The notes under the pieces: model-generated
The model's database searches: none
Told to the model about the DNA's origin: nothing
Seen by the model: only the letters and a program-made list of their open reading frames with translations
In this document: positions 36,342 to 45,372 of the stretch, piece after piece
Layout: each line of letters begins with the position of its first letter
Position numbering within the stretch: the first letter of the stretch is position 1
NCBI GenBank assembly: GCA_963931615.1
Contig: OZ007032.1
Span: 1,302,001-1,366,000, forward strand
Direction: 5' to 3'
DNA length: 64,000 nt
Source: Coprenecus sp902388455
GTDB lineage: Bacteria > Bacteroidota > Bacteroidia > Bacteroidales > UBA932
Program-made: the position numbers and the translations under genes

Positions 36342-36697
36342 ACGTCCTGCAGCTCAAGGGTTACCTTCGACGCTCCCACCTCCCCGCCGAGAGGAGGATT
36401 GAGCTTGGCAATTGAGATCCTGGCCCTCTCCACTGTCGGGAAAGCCGCCCGGAACCGGCGCAGGATACGGCCGCCGACGTGCTCCAGCAGATTGGAGGAG
36501 ACGGCCATTTCCTCCTTGACTATATCGAAGATAATCTGATAGTTGAGTGTGTCCTCGAGGGCATCGCTCTCAGATGCCGCGCGGGTATCTGTCCAGGCCT
36601 CGAAGTCCACTACAAAGTGGTTGCCGATGACTTTCTCCTCATGGAAGCATCCGTGGTGGGCGAAAAAGCGCATTCCGCAAAGTTCTATTTTTCCCAT
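36338..36697 (-). CDS. folB: Dihydroneopterin aldolase
   Basis: Folate pathway enzyme that cleaves 7,8-dihydroneopterin. The 119-residue protein has the family start GMRFFAHHGCFHEEKVIGN (with the catalytic-site Glu), NYQIIFDIVKEEM in the middle, and a C-terminal ARISIAKLNPPLGGEV carrying the conserved Lys. Normal length. Overlaps mtaB by 4 bp and follows the methyltransferase gene by 4 bp, so the three are one transcription unit. Confidence 0.92.
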   Translation of the reverse strand: MGKIELCGMRFFAHHGCFHEEKVIGNHFVVDFEAWTDTRAASESDALEDTLNYQIIFDIVKEEMAVSSNLLEHVGGRILRRFRAAFPTVERARISIAKLNPPLGGEVGASKVTLELQDV

Positions 36698-36701
36698 ATT
36701 T

Positions 36702-37406
36702 TCAGGCGTAGATTAGAAAAACTGCCGGCCGTTTGGAAATAGTCAGACCCTCCCTGCGCCACTGGGCGACGGTGCGGGTCCGTATCATCTGGTCCGGAAG
36801 GGTGATGCCGGCGGCAACACATAACCTCGTGGACGGATCGCAGACTGAGAGGATGTCCTGAAAGAGGGCATCGCTCCGGTAAGGGGTCTCGATGATTATC
36901 TGGGTCTCTGAGTTCCGACGGGAACGGGCCTCCAGCTCCTTGAGCCTCTTGCGGCGGGCATCGGTCTTAGCCGGGATATAGCCCGCAAAGGCGAAGCACT
37001 GCCCGTTCATGCCGGAGGACATCAGGGCCATCATCAGGGACGAGGGACCGGAGAAAGGCACCACCTCCACCCCGGCCTTGTGAGCCAGGGCCACGAGGGC
37101 CGCCCCGGGATCGGCCACTGCCGGCAGACCGGCTTCCGATATCAGGGCCATATCCTCCCCTTCCGCGAAGACCGCTGCGATCTGCTCTATGTCCTCCGGA
37201 GAGGAATGCTCGTTGATCTCATGGAACGTGAGAGAGTCTATCCTGCCCTTGAAACCGATGCGGGACAGATACCTGCGGGCCGTGCGTACATCCTCTACCG
37301 CAAAGCGGGTGACATGGGCTATCTGCCCGAATACATACGGAGGAATGACCTCCTCGGGAGGATTGTCCCCGAGGGGAGCCGGTACGAGATAAAGTCTGCA
37401 ATTCAT
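36702..37406 (-). CDS. RsmI-like SAM-dependent methyltransferase
   Basis: Tetrapyrrole-methylase-fold protein of 234 residues. The core motifs are LYLVPAPLGD at the N-terminus, ALISEAGLPAVADPG, VVPFSGPSSLMMALMSSG and QIIIETPYRSD, which match the short RsmI/YraL relatives of Bacteroidetes. RsmI itself 2'-O-methylates C1402 of 16S rRNA; whether this shorter form does the same is not visible. The start at 37406 is taken because LYLVPAPLGD begins four residues later and an upstream in-frame Met at 37424 precedes the likely transcription start. Confidence 0.82.
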   Translation of the reverse strand: MNCRLYLVPAPLGDNPPEEVIPPYVFGQIAHVTRFAVEDVRTARRYLSRIGFKGRIDSLTFHEINEHSSPEDIEQIAAVFAEGEDMALISEAGLPAVADPGAALVALAHKAGVEVVPFSGPSSLMMALMSSGMNGQCFAFAGYIPAKTDARRKRLKELEARSRRNSETQIIIETPYRSDALFQDILSVCDPSTRLCVAAGITLPDQMIRTRTVAQWRREGLTISKRPAVFLIYA

Positions 37407-37411
37407 AAATA

Positions 37412-37419
37412 CAAATTTA
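37412..37419 (-). promoter_or_regulatory. -7 box (TAAATTTG, minus strand) for the methyltransferase-folB-mtaB operon
   Basis: Reverse complement of CAAATTTA. It ends only 5 bp before the ATG at 37406, so the transcript would have essentially no leader. Confidence 0.4.
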
Positions 37420-37431
37420 TACAAATTTCCC

Positions 37432-37439
37432 TATCTTTG
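37432..37439 (+). promoter_or_regulatory. -7 box (TATCTTTG) for the MBL-fold gene
   Basis: TAnnTTTG match 6 bp before the ATG at 37446. Like its divergent partner at 37412, it predicts a leaderless or near-leaderless mRNA. Confidence 0.5.
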
Positions 37440-37445
37440 GGGCCG

Positions 37446-38225
37446 ATGAGCGCTAAAGTCCACAACAAAATAGAATTTCTGGGGACAGGCACCTCCCAGG
37501 GCATGCCCATCATCGGCTGCTCCTGCCCTGTCTGCCGCTCGGACGATTTCCACGACAAGCGGCTGAGAACCTCCGCATACATCGAATACGAGGGTCTGAG
37601 ACTGGTGGTGGACGCCGGCCCGGACTTCCGGCAGCAGATCCTGCGCAGCGGTATCCGGGAGCTGGATGCTGTGCTGCTCACCCACATGCACAAGGACCAT
37701 ACCGGCGGACTGGATGACGTGCGGGCCTTCAACTACTTCATGCACCGGGCATTTCCCATCTACGCAGAGCCCATCGTCCAGGAATCTCTCAAACGGGAGT
37801 ACGCCTACGCCTTCGGCGACCACCGCTACCCAGGAGTTCCGGACTTCATCCTGCATACCATCGGAGAAGAGCCTTTCAGCATCGGTGGAGTGGAGATAAT
37901 CCCCGTGCGGGCCATGCACTACAAGCTGCCCATCCTGGGATTCCGCTTCGGCCGCCTTGGCTATCTTACCGATGCCAACTACATCTCCGAAGAGTCCATA
38001 GAGCGCTTCCGCGGAGTGGACATCTTCGTAGTCAGCTGCATCCGCAGGACCCCGCACATTTCCCATTTTTCCCTGGACGAGGCCATTGATGTCTGCCGCA
38101 GGGTGGGTGCGCGGCACTGTTTTCTGACCCATCTGTCCCACCAGCTGGAAAAGTATGAGGACCTCTGCAAAACCCTGCCTGAGGGCATTGAGCCGGCGTA
38201 CGACGGTCTTTCCCTGACGTTTTAA
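37446..38225 (+). CDS. PhnP-like metallo-beta-lactamase-fold hydrolase
   Basis: 259 residues. MBL-fold motif THMHKDHTGG gives His80, His82, Asp84 and His85; VVDAGPDFRQQ provides a strand before it; further ligands are in MHYKLPILGF and LTHLSHQ. A Cys-rich N-terminal segment GCSCPVC (Cys25, Cys27, Cys30) is typical of the PhnP/YycJ-like group, in which it binds structural zinc. Members are phosphodiesterases acting on cyclic phosphate or nucleic acid end groups; the substrate here is unknown. Start chosen at 37446, since the upstream open frame is the antisense of the methyltransferase gene. Confidence 0.87.
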   Translation: MSAKVHNKIEFLGTGTSQGMPIIGCSCPVCRSDDFHDKRLRTSAYIEYEGLRLVVDAGPDFRQQILRSGIRELDAVLLTHMHKDHTGGLDDVRAFNYFMHRAFPIYAEPIVQESLKREYAYAFGDHRYPGVPDFILHTIGEEPFSIGGVEIIPVRAMHYKLPILGFRFGRLGYLTDANYISEESIERFRGVDIFVVSCIRRTPHISHFSLDEAIDVCRRVGARHCFLTHLSHQLEKYEDLCKTLPEGIEPAYDGLSLTF

Positions 38226-38260
38226 ATGCTATTTTAGGGGGCCTAAATTTGTTTTTTCCG

Positions 38261-38268
38261 TATTTTTG
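38261..38268 (+). promoter_or_regulatory. -7 box (TATTTTTG) for the MaoC gene
   Basis: TAnnTTTG match 38 bp before the ATG at 38306. Confidence 0.5.
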
Positions 38269-38305
38269 ACTTATCTTTATAGGGCTAATCTAAATTCTTC
38301 ATGTT

Positions 38306-38725
38306 ATGATCAAGGAACACGACACCTATGACTACAACACCGTCTTCACCCAGAAAGACGCCGAGGTCTATGCCAAGCTGACGGATGACTACAACCCCAT
38401 CCACATAGACCGCGAATACGCCACCGCGACCGAGTTCGGACGTCCGGTAGCTCAGGGAGTCCTCATCCTGTGCGCGTTTGCCAAGGTATTCGGCACCATG
38501 TGGCCGGCTGACAAGCTCGCATACTTCATCTCTCAGAATGTCACCTACCTCAGGCCGGTGTACATCGACGAGCCCTATCACATCCGCTTCGAGTGCACCA
38601 GCGTGGACCACAAGAGGATGATCGGAACCCTCGTCGGTACCATGAGGGACAAGGACGGCAACAGCGTGGTGATCACCGAGGCCCGCATCTTCTCCAAGGA
38701 GCATTTCTCGGCTCCGGCAATCTGA
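38306..38725 (+). CDS. MaoC-family dehydratase
   Basis: 139-residue hot-dog-fold protein. The hydratase-2 motif is visible as KLTDDYNPIHIDREYATATEF with Asp and His in the DYNPIH block, followed by GRPVAQGVLI. Members hydrate or dehydrate acyl-CoA thioesters, for example R-specific enoyl-CoA hydration. Single-gene unit with its own promoter, followed by a strong terminator. Exact substrate cannot be read from sequence. Confidence 0.88.
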   Translation: MIKEHDTYDYNTVFTQKDAEVYAKLTDDYNPIHIDREYATATEFGRPVAQGVLILCAFAKVFGTMWPADKLAYFISQNVTYLRPVYIDEPYHIRFECTSVDHKRMIGTLVGTMRDKDGNSVVITEARIFSKEHFSAPAI

Positions 38726-38742
38726 CGGATTGCGGCAGACAC

Positions 38743-38788
38743 AGAAAAGAGGCTGTGAAGGAGATTTTCCTGCCACAGCCTCTTTTCT
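38743..38788. terminator. Bidirectional terminator between maoC and the DUF5723 gene
   Basis: Perfect 15-bp stem (AGAAAAGAGGCTGTG with CACAGCCTCTTTTCT), 16-nt loop. The stem has A-run and T-run edges on both strands, so it can serve both convergent genes. Confidence 0.85.
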
Positions 38789-38805
38789 ATTCTGAAAATA
38801 CGCTC

Positions 38806-40236
38806 TCAGTATCTTCTGTTGGTTCCTCCCAGCGATATTGTCAAACCGAAATTGACATCCAGAATCACCTGACGCGAAGGTACAGGCAGTTTGAATCCGT
38901 CCAAGTTGAATGCAGTATAATTCAACGGAGTATAATCACTGCCGACAAATATGCCTATGCCTTTTCTAGGCACGAAAGTAATCAACCATCCGAATGTAGA
39001 ATGTGTTTTCAAAAGCGAGTACGAAAGAGCTATATCAAAACTGCGGACAGGCGCGTAATTCCATGCCAGCGTAAGTTCGTTCTCCGTCCTGAATCTGCCG
39101 AAACGTGCTGAATACAGCAATCCGACATTCATCTTGTCATTCAGGAATGAATAATCAACTCCGGCATATAGAGTCGCCGCAAGATGACCGCTCTGTGCTT
39201 TATCCACCTGCTCTTCAGAGAAAGACACCAGTCCGAACAGTTCGTCCTGAAGATTCTCTACTTGAGATTCAAGCCCTTCGTCTCCACCGATATTCTCAAA
39301 ACCATCGTATTCAAAGGCTCTGTCCGCTCTGAATATTCTGGATTTACTTTTATTGTAAGAAATGAATCCCAAGTCAGTCACTGATATCGAAAAACGCAGA
39401 CCGTCTACAGGAGTCCCCTCAGAGATAGTATACTCAGCCCCTAGATCAAACGCCATTCCAAAACCTCCCGCTCCAAGACCGGACGGATCGAACTTAAGAC
39501 CGTTCACGTATCCGTCCTCATTGAATGTAGGAACAATTCCTCCGCCTAATATGTGGGCTGTACCAAGAGTAGATACGTTCCATTTCTGAGAACTCATATT
39601 GAGGTCCAGGCTGTTCATATTTACCTGAATATCTGCGACACTGGCCAGAAATTTGACCTTACCTCCCACTCTCAGACCCTTGACCAGCTCATCCAGTCCG
39701 CGGGAATAGCCCAGGGAAAGGGATGCGTAAACCTGCGCACCAAGACTTAAATTACGTATTGAATACTGCTGCGGGTCAGTCTCCATTCCTCTTTTTAAGA
39801 AGCCGAACAGTTCTTTAGGCACAGAGCTTTCTACATCCGCATCCACACCCAGAGAAAGTGTCCAGAAAGAATCCTTACCTGTGAACCAACCGGCATCAAC
39901 AATATTGTAGCCGATATTTCCATCCAGATAACTGGTACTCTTCAATCCTGCCATGAAGACATCAGCATCCACCTCCGGATTGAGAAAAAGACCTGTCTTC
40001 CCGTCTGCAAGCGGGAATAGAAAAGAAGATGGTCCGAAATTAGTCCCGATCTGAATATCGAAACTATTCAGCAAAGGAACACCCACATAGCCCTGATCAG
40101 GGACAAAGGCCGGGTTAAGATAATGATTCTGCGTGGAGTTCTTGACAAAATAACTGGTTCTGCTCTGCGCATTCAGAGACACAGCCGCAGCCACTAATAC
40201 AAATATTGCAAAAAATATCTTTTTCATCTCCTTCAA
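38806..40236 (-). CDS. DUF5723-family outer-membrane beta-barrel protein
   Basis: 476 residues, signal peptide about 1-24 (cleavage near LNA-QSR). The mature N-terminus QNHYLNPAFVPDQGYVGVPLLNS is the usual opening of DUF5723 and related PorV/SprF-like barrels, and alternating amphipathic strands run to the C-terminus. A short insertion of charged residues (about 300-340) looks like an extracellular or periplasmic loop. Predicted outer-membrane protein, function unknown. It follows the lipoprotein gene by 3 bp, so the pair is cotranscribed and probably works together. Confidence 0.82.
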   Translation of the reverse strand: MKEMKKIFFAIFVLVAAAVSLNAQSRTSYFVKNSTQNHYLNPAFVPDQGYVGVPLLNSFDIQIGTNFGPSSFLFPLADGKTGLFLNPEVDADVFMAGLKSTSYLDGNIGYNIVDAGWFTGKDSFWTLSLGVDADVESSVPKELFGFLKRGMETDPQQYSIRNLSLGAQVYASLSLGYSRGLDELVKGLRVGGKVKFLASVADIQVNMNSLDLNMSSQKWNVSTLGTAHILGGGIVPTFNEDGYVNGLKFDPSGLGAGGFGMAFDLGAEYTISEGTPVDGLRFSISVTDLGFISYNKSKSRIFRADRAFEYDGFENIGGDEGLESQVENLQDELFGLVSFSEEQVDKAQSGHLAATLYAGVDYSFLNDKMNVGLLYSARFGRFRTENELTLAWNYAPVRSFDIALSYSLLKTHSTFGWLITFVPRKGIGIFVGSDYTPLNYTAFNLDGFKLPVPSRQVILDVNFGLTISLGGTNRRY

Positions 40237-40239
40237 GGC

Positions 40240-42054
40240 TTAGTAATTGTAAGTGAATTCATCAAGATCATTGATATCCAGCGTCACTCCTCCGGGAATT
40301 TCCAGTACCACATCAGCTTTCACAGAAGAGGATTCCGACAGCGGCAGGCCCGGCTCGCTCCCGGGAAGCAGCTCGAATACGAGAACCATAGAACATATAT
40401 CCTGCTGCACGTCCGATTTGGGAATTGACAGCTCTAAAGGACAGACGACAGGTGTACCGTCAGCACCGGCACTTTCTATCATCTGCTCCACCTCCGGTAT
40501 GCCGTTTACACGGTCACCACGTTCATCAAGAAAATACGCCTTGAGATTCACGTTTACTGGTATAGTGCTCGTAACCTCGCCCTTAATAATGACATTGGCC
40601 GAACGCACTACTGTGGAAAGTATGGACGGCAGATCAGGTATCGTATCTTTCGCCGCAAGGTACAGATCGTCCCCGAAAGAGAAAGGTACATTCACGGAAA
40701 ATTCTCCGCTTATATCGTAATACGAATTGCATACCACATAGGCACTCTGGGTCGGGTCAGTCCCGGCATTCACCTCTATCCTCACCTCGTCCGGAATCTG
40801 TCTGAGCAAGCTCCTTACATCGGCTTCTATCCACTCATACTCAGGAGCGAGATCCGAAGGCCGCTCCGACGATATCCAGTAATACCCGGTCTCCGTCACA
40901 GCAGGATCCTCCGACACTGGAGTGGACATGTCCAGATGCAGGCTCCCGCCGTCACTGCCACCGAAGAGCGGAACGATATCAGCGCTCAGGTCTACCGGCA
41001 CACCTGCATTGGTACTTACGGAAGCCGTGATGGAAGGTGCATAGAAATCCAGAGAGACATCCTCGGATTTGAGAATATCCGGAATCCCCTCCAGCGCTAT
41101 AAGCTCCTCAACCGGATCTATCTTTATATCGACCTTGCCCACAAAAGAAAGAGGAGTGAGAGAACCGTCCTCAGAACCGACCAGGACTGTCAGGCTCACA
41201 TCCAGAGTCTTGCCTGATAATAAATTAAAATCCTCACGTTTACAGGTGATTGCCGAATTACGCACGGCAAAATCATCAGTAAAGACAAATTCATCATATC
41301 CGCTGTCCGACGGATCAAAGTCTATAGCGACAAGTGTCACGGGCTCGAATTCCATCACTCCGTCAGCCCTCATGGTACCGGTAAAAGTAATGGTACCTGT
41401 AGCGTTGTCAATCTGAGGAGAATCTTCAAACACATAATGTTCCGGTACTTCCAATGAAACCTCAAAACTCAGAGAGGAGGGTATTTCACCATCTGTATCC
41501 AATTCCACTACCGGCCGGATATAAGTTTCTTCCAAATTCACCCTGTCGATGCTGACCAGCCCGTACTCGGCAGCTTCCTCAAAACCGAACTCGTAGGCAA
41601 ATTCCTCATCGAAACCAAGTCCTACCCTGATGTTCTCTCCGTCCAGCTCTACCCCGGGCAGTTCTTCGATTATACCGTCAGGCAAACCGTCAATGTCCTG
41701 AATCTCCGGAAGGACAATCGACTTGGGATCAAGAGAGTGTGTTAGTCCGGGGACTGTAAGGCGGTCAGCAAAATCATTCATCGATATTTCCTGTCCGAAT
41801 GTCTGATTGAAAGCGATATAATAATTACCGTCATCATCCACTTTGATGATATCCCCCTCTGAGATATTCAGAAAGTCACCTACTGCAAACTCAGCCGTCG
41901 AGCCGAGAGGAAGTGAAAATGCATCTCCTCCCACATTGACAGTAGTATCGAACGACTCCTCGTCGAAACTGACCTCCGAAGTACATGAGCAGAGAGCCAC
42001 TACCGCAGCGACAGCCGTCACCGCAGCGTTTAGAATCCTAAAATACGATTTCAT
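40240..42054 (-). CDS. Large acidic lipoprotein of unknown function
   Basis: 604 residues. Lipoprotein signal peptide with Cys24 in VALCSCTSEVSF. The mature protein is rich in Asp, Glu and Ser and in beta strands, with segments such as SLPLGSTAEFAVGDFL and FEVSLEVPEHYVFED that recur in similar form, which suggests repeated beta-sandwich domains. It is placed between a copper-chaperone-like gene (9 bp upstream) and the DUF5723 barrel (3 bp downstream). I know similar lipoprotein plus DUF5723 pairs only as uncharacterised Bacteroidetes genes. It may be the surface or periplasmic partner of the barrel. Confidence 0.75.
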   Translation of the reverse strand: MKSYFRILNAAVTAVAAVVALCSCTSEVSFDEESFDTTVNVGGDAFSLPLGSTAEFAVGDFLNISEGDIIKVDDDGNYYIAFNQTFGQEISMNDFADRLTVPGLTHSLDPKSIVLPEIQDIDGLPDGIIEELPGVELDGENIRVGLGFDEEFAYEFGFEEAAEYGLVSIDRVNLEETYIRPVVELDTDGEIPSSLSFEVSLEVPEHYVFEDSPQIDNATGTITFTGTMRADGVMEFEPVTLVAIDFDPSDSGYDEFVFTDDFAVRNSAITCKREDFNLLSGKTLDVSLTVLVGSEDGSLTPLSFVGKVDIKIDPVEELIALEGIPDILKSEDVSLDFYAPSITASVSTNAGVPVDLSADIVPLFGGSDGGSLHLDMSTPVSEDPAVTETGYYWISSERPSDLAPEYEWIEADVRSLLRQIPDEVRIEVNAGTDPTQSAYVVCNSYYDISGEFSVNVPFSFGDDLYLAAKDTIPDLPSILSTVVRSANVIIKGEVTSTIPVNVNLKAYFLDERGDRVNGIPEVEQMIESAGADGTPVVCPLELSIPKSDVQQDICSMVLVFELLPGSEPGLPLSESSSVKADVVLEIPGGVTLDINDLDEFTYNY

Positions 42055-42063
42055 ACTAAATAC

Positions 42064-42279
42064 TTATTTGTCTTCCAGAATATATTCTCCGGCCTTTTCG
42101 ATTATCACTGACTGGAGCCCGGCCCTGTCATAAACCTTCTCAGAAAACTCTATGACAGCTTCTGCCGGCTCGAGAGTAACTGTAGCCTTCACGCCCGGCA
42201 ATGATTCCAGGGCCTTCTGAACGTGCATGACGCAGTGACCGCACATCATGCCCTTGACTTTGTAAACTACTTTTGACAT
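42064..42279 (-). CDS. Heavy-metal-associated (HMA) domain protein, copper-chaperone-like
   Basis: 71-residue single-domain protein with the metal-binding loop GMMCGHC (Cys13, Cys16) after the first strand and a ferredoxin-like alternation of strands and helices. CopZ/CopP-type small chaperones have this size. It is the first gene of a unit with a lipoprotein and a barrel, without a P-type ATPase or copper regulator nearby, which is an unusual neighbourhood. Metal specificity (Cu+ versus other soft metals) cannot be told from sequence. Confidence 0.88.
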   Translation of the reverse strand: MSKVVYKVKGMMCGHCVMHVQKALESLPGVKATVTLEPAEAVIEFSEKVYDRAGLQSVIIEKAGEYILEDK

Positions 42280-42306
42280 AATTCAGTTCAGTTTAAATTC
42301 CGAACG

Positions 42307-42314
42307 CAAATATA
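42307..42314 (-). promoter_or_regulatory. -7 box (TATATTTG, minus strand) for the HMA-lipoprotein-DUF5723 unit
   Basis: Reverse complement of CAAATATA, located between the addA stop and the HMA start, 27 bp before the ATG. It shows that the last three genes can be transcribed apart from addAB. Confidence 0.55.
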
Positions 42315-42315
42315 A

Positions 42316-45300
42316 TCATTTCTCCGCAGATTGTCCCACTTCCTCCACTCCGTCCTCCCCGTACCACAGCCATCCCTCCACCTCCCGGTAGCCCATCTGC
42401 CCGAGAAGGTCCATATATCCCCGGACCTGGGCGCGGTACTGCCCGTCCCTGCGGCTGCCGAACTTGTAGTCCACCACCACAGCCTTCTGTCCGTCAGGGC
42501 TGAACATCATCCGGTCCGGACGGTAGCTGTCCCCTCCGGGAGCAATGACGGTCGCCTCGTTCATCAGAAGGTAAGTCCCGTCGAACCAATGCCTGCCGCT
42601 CACCGACCGCAGCATCCCGGAGAGCTGCTCCAGCACCTGCGGCCCCTCCTTGGCGGGAAGAATGCCGGAGACCACGGCCCCCCGCACCGCCTCCTCCAGA
42701 TCGGAGGCCGTCTCTACCCTGGACAATATCTCATGCAGGACAATGCCTCTGGTGCGGCGGCTGTCCCTCTTGAAGAACTCCTCCCCGCGGAAGGAGAGCC
42801 TGAGCCTGTCCCCTATGGGAACCGACGGCACGCGGGCCATCTCCTCCCCGGCCGCTCCCCTCTCCCCGCCTTTCCGGTATTGGGGCGAGGTCCATTCTCC
42901 TAATTCGTAGATCCCGTCCTCGAGCTGTCCCTGAAGGTGGGAATAGAGGATATGGGATACGGACGTGGGGGCCGGGCCGTTCTTGGAAGGACGCACGAGG
43001 GCGAAGACAATGAGCTCCTGTACCGCCCGGGTAAAGGCGACGTATGCCACATTGACCGCATCCACGGCGCTGTAGCGCTTCTCCCGCAAGTAGTCTCCGG
43101 CAAATACGGTCTGTTCCAGACTGCTGCGGCACTCCAGGGGATAGACCGGCAGCATGTCGAAGGGCTGTATGGAGGATCCGCACCAGATATATTTGGCGGT
43201 GTTGCCCTTGGGCGCAAAGGGTATCTGGAGGAAAGGCACGATGACGGCCTTGAATTCCAAGCCCTTGGACTTGTGTATCGTAATCACGCGCAGGGCGTCC
43301 CTGCCCTCCGGAGCCGAGACGGAGCGGTCGGCCCCCTCGGTCTCCCACCAGCGCAGGAAGCCGGTGAGGTCGGAGCCCTCCGCCCCGATATATTCCAGAA
43401 CACAGTCCAGGAAGGCGTTTACAAAGGCCGAGCCGCCGTCCTCCTGCCCTTCGGGACGGGAGCGCAGAAGGGTCTCGCAGATATTGTAGAGGGATTTCCC
43501 GGCTGCCGGGCCGTCCTCCCCGTCCGGAGCTGTCCCGGACATACCGGCAGCCATCTCTTTCAGGCAGCCCACGGTCCGGCGCACCGCTGCGGAGGAGGAG
43601 AGACGGAGGGAGTCCTCCGTCATGATATTGTAGCCGTTGGCTATCAGCAGGTCCGATATGGCGGCGCCCTCGGCACGGGTCCGGACTAAGAAGGCTATGT
43701 CCCCGGGGCGGTAGCCGTGCTCCATAAGGGTGCGGACCGCATCGAGAATCCGCTGCAGGTAACTTTCCTCCCACATATCCGCGCTGCTGCCTTCGGTAAA
43801 TGTGACCCGGATATGCCCTGCGGGACGGCTGCTGCCCTCCGGTATCCGCTGCACGGCGTCGGAGTAGATGCGGCCTATGAGCTCATCACCGGTCAGGGCA
43901 CCGACAGAGCCGAAGAAGGAATTGTTGAAGGAAACCACTTCGGCGGAACTGCGCCAGTTGTAGGCTAAGGTATCGGTGTGGACCTTGCGGGGGTCGAAAC
44001 GGGAGGCTATCTCCGTATCCAGCAGCCTCCAGTCGGAGCCTCTCCAGCGGTAGATGCTCTGCTTGACGTCGCCCACTATCAGGCAGGGACTACCGGCGTC
44101 CACACTGTCGCGGAGCAGGGGTTCGAAGTTGTCCCACTGCATCCGGGAGGTGTCCTGGAACTCGTCCAGCAGGTAGTTGTCCAGGCGGGAACCCACGCGC
44201 TCGTATATAAAAGGTGTGTCGCTGCCGTCGATGATGTCCGACAGGAAGCGCGGGGTGTCAGAAAGCAGGACCAGGTTGTTGCGGCGGCAGTGGTCCCGGA
44301 CCTGAGCCTCGATGTCGCTCAGGATACCGGCCACGGAAAGATTTCGCAGTATCTCCAGGGCAGTGAAGTACTTGGTGAGGCGGTCCGGGTCGGAAGCCCT
44401 GCGGACTATCTCCGCAAGCCCGGCATGATATGCGGAGGCGATGTCGGAGGCCCTGGTTTTGGCCGAGGAGGCGCACCATCTGGCCGGCTCTTCCTCCGCC
44501 ATGCTGACAAATGTGGCCGGAGGGGCCTCGTAGCGTCCGGAACGCAGCTTGTCGAAATAGTTCATGAACGAGCGGGAACCGCCCTTGAAATCAGAGGGTA
44601 CAAGATCATAACGGCTCATTATGGCCGCCGCCTCGTCCGCCATGCTGCGGCACTCCTCGCGGAAGTCCCTAACTACCTTCCGCATGGCCTTCCCGCACTC
44701 GGCTATGGAAGTGCGCCCGGCCAGTTCCACCCCGGAGCCGCGCACCGCCAGCTTGAACGGTTCCTTGAAGAGTTCCGAGCCTAAACGGAGCAGCTGGGGC
44801 ACGCTGTTCCAGTCACGGCCGTTCTCCACCGCCTCCACGGACAGGTCGATGAGCCACTGCAGCAGTTCCTCGTTGTCATCTATCGAGCCCATCAGCTCGT
44901 CCACAGCCAGGGCAAGGATGCTGTCGTCGTTGATCTCCACGTTATAGGACGAGAAATGCCCGGTCTCTATGGCAAAAGCCCTGAGCACCTGCTGGAAGAA
45001 CCGGTCGATAGTGCTGATATTGAAGAGAGAGTAGTCGTTCAGAATAGCCGAGAGCAGAGCCGAGGCATGCCGGCACACCGCTTCTTCCACGGCCTCCGGA
45101 GTGCTGCCGGAGGAAGCCATGTCCGCAAACCGGCCCGAACGGGCGAGGTCAGCGATGAATGGGGATTTCTCCCCGGAGGCTATCCGGTGCAGCTCCTCGA
45201 GGACTCTCTGCTTCATCTCGCCGGTAGCCTTGTTGGTGAATGTCACCGCCAGAATCGATTTATAGCGGTCGGTCCCGCCGCTGAAGAGCATCCGCAGATA

Positions 45301-45372
45301 CTCCCCGGTAAGTTTGTGGGTCTTGCCCGACCCGGCCGACGCCTTGCATATCTCCAGCATATTCTCTGTCAT
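42316..45372 (-). CDS. addA: AddA-like UvrD-family helicase-nuclease
   Basis: 1018-residue helicase/nuclease subunit for double-strand break repair. P-loop ASAGSGKTHKLTGEYL at the N-terminus, then the UvrD motifs FTNKATGEMK, LDEFQDTSRMQW, GDVKQSIYRWRG, ITIHKSKGLEF and AYVAFTRA. The C-terminal RecB-like nuclease has RPDRMMFSP and VVVDYKFGS. Shorter than E. coli RecB (1180) and like AddA of Bacteroidetes. Start codon follows the addB stop directly (TAA then ATG), so the pair is translationally coupled. Confidence 0.9.
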   Translation of the reverse strand: MTENMLEICKASAGSGKTHKLTGEYLRMLFSGGTDRYKSILAVTFTNKATGEMKQRVLEELHRIASGEKSPFIADLARSGRFADMASSGSTPEAVEEAVCRHASALLSAILNDYSLFNISTIDRFFQQVLRAFAIETGHFSSYNVEINDDSILALAVDELMGSIDDNEELLQWLIDLSVEAVENGRDWNSVPQLLRLGSELFKEPFKLAVRGSGVELAGRTSIAECGKAMRKVVRDFREECRSMADEAAAIMSRYDLVPSDFKGGSRSFMNYFDKLRSGRYEAPPATFVSMAEEEPARWCASSAKTRASDIASAYHAGLAEIVRRASDPDRLTKYFTALEILRNLSVAGILSDIEAQVRDHCRRNNLVLLSDTPRFLSDIIDGSDTPFIYERVGSRLDNYLLDEFQDTSRMQWDNFEPLLRDSVDAGSPCLIVGDVKQSIYRWRGSDWRLLDTEIASRFDPRKVHTDTLAYNWRSSAEVVSFNNSFFGSVGALTGDELIGRIYSDAVQRIPEGSSRPAGHIRVTFTEGSSADMWEESYLQRILDAVRTLMEHGYRPGDIAFLVRTRAEGAAISDLLIANGYNIMTEDSLRLSSSAAVRRTVGCLKEMAAGMSGTAPDGEDGPAAGKSLYNICETLLRSRPEGQEDGGSAFVNAFLDCVLEYIGAEGSDLTGFLRWWETEGADRSVSAPEGRDALRVITIHKSKGLEFKAVIVPFLQIPFAPKGNTAKYIWCGSSIQPFDMLPVYPLECRSSLEQTVFAGDYLREKRYSAVDAVNVAYVAFTRAVQELIVFALVRPSKNGPAPTSVSHILYSHLQGQLEDGIYELGEWTSPQYRKGGERGAAGEEMARVPSVPIGDRLRLSFRGEEFFKRDSRRTRGIVLHEILSRVETASDLEEAVRGAVVSGILPAKEGPQVLEQLSGMLRSVSGRHWFDGTYLLMNEATVIAPGGDSYRPDRMMFSPDGQKAVVVDYKFGSRRDGQYRAQVRGYMDLLGQMGYREVEGWLWYGEDGVEEVGQSAEK

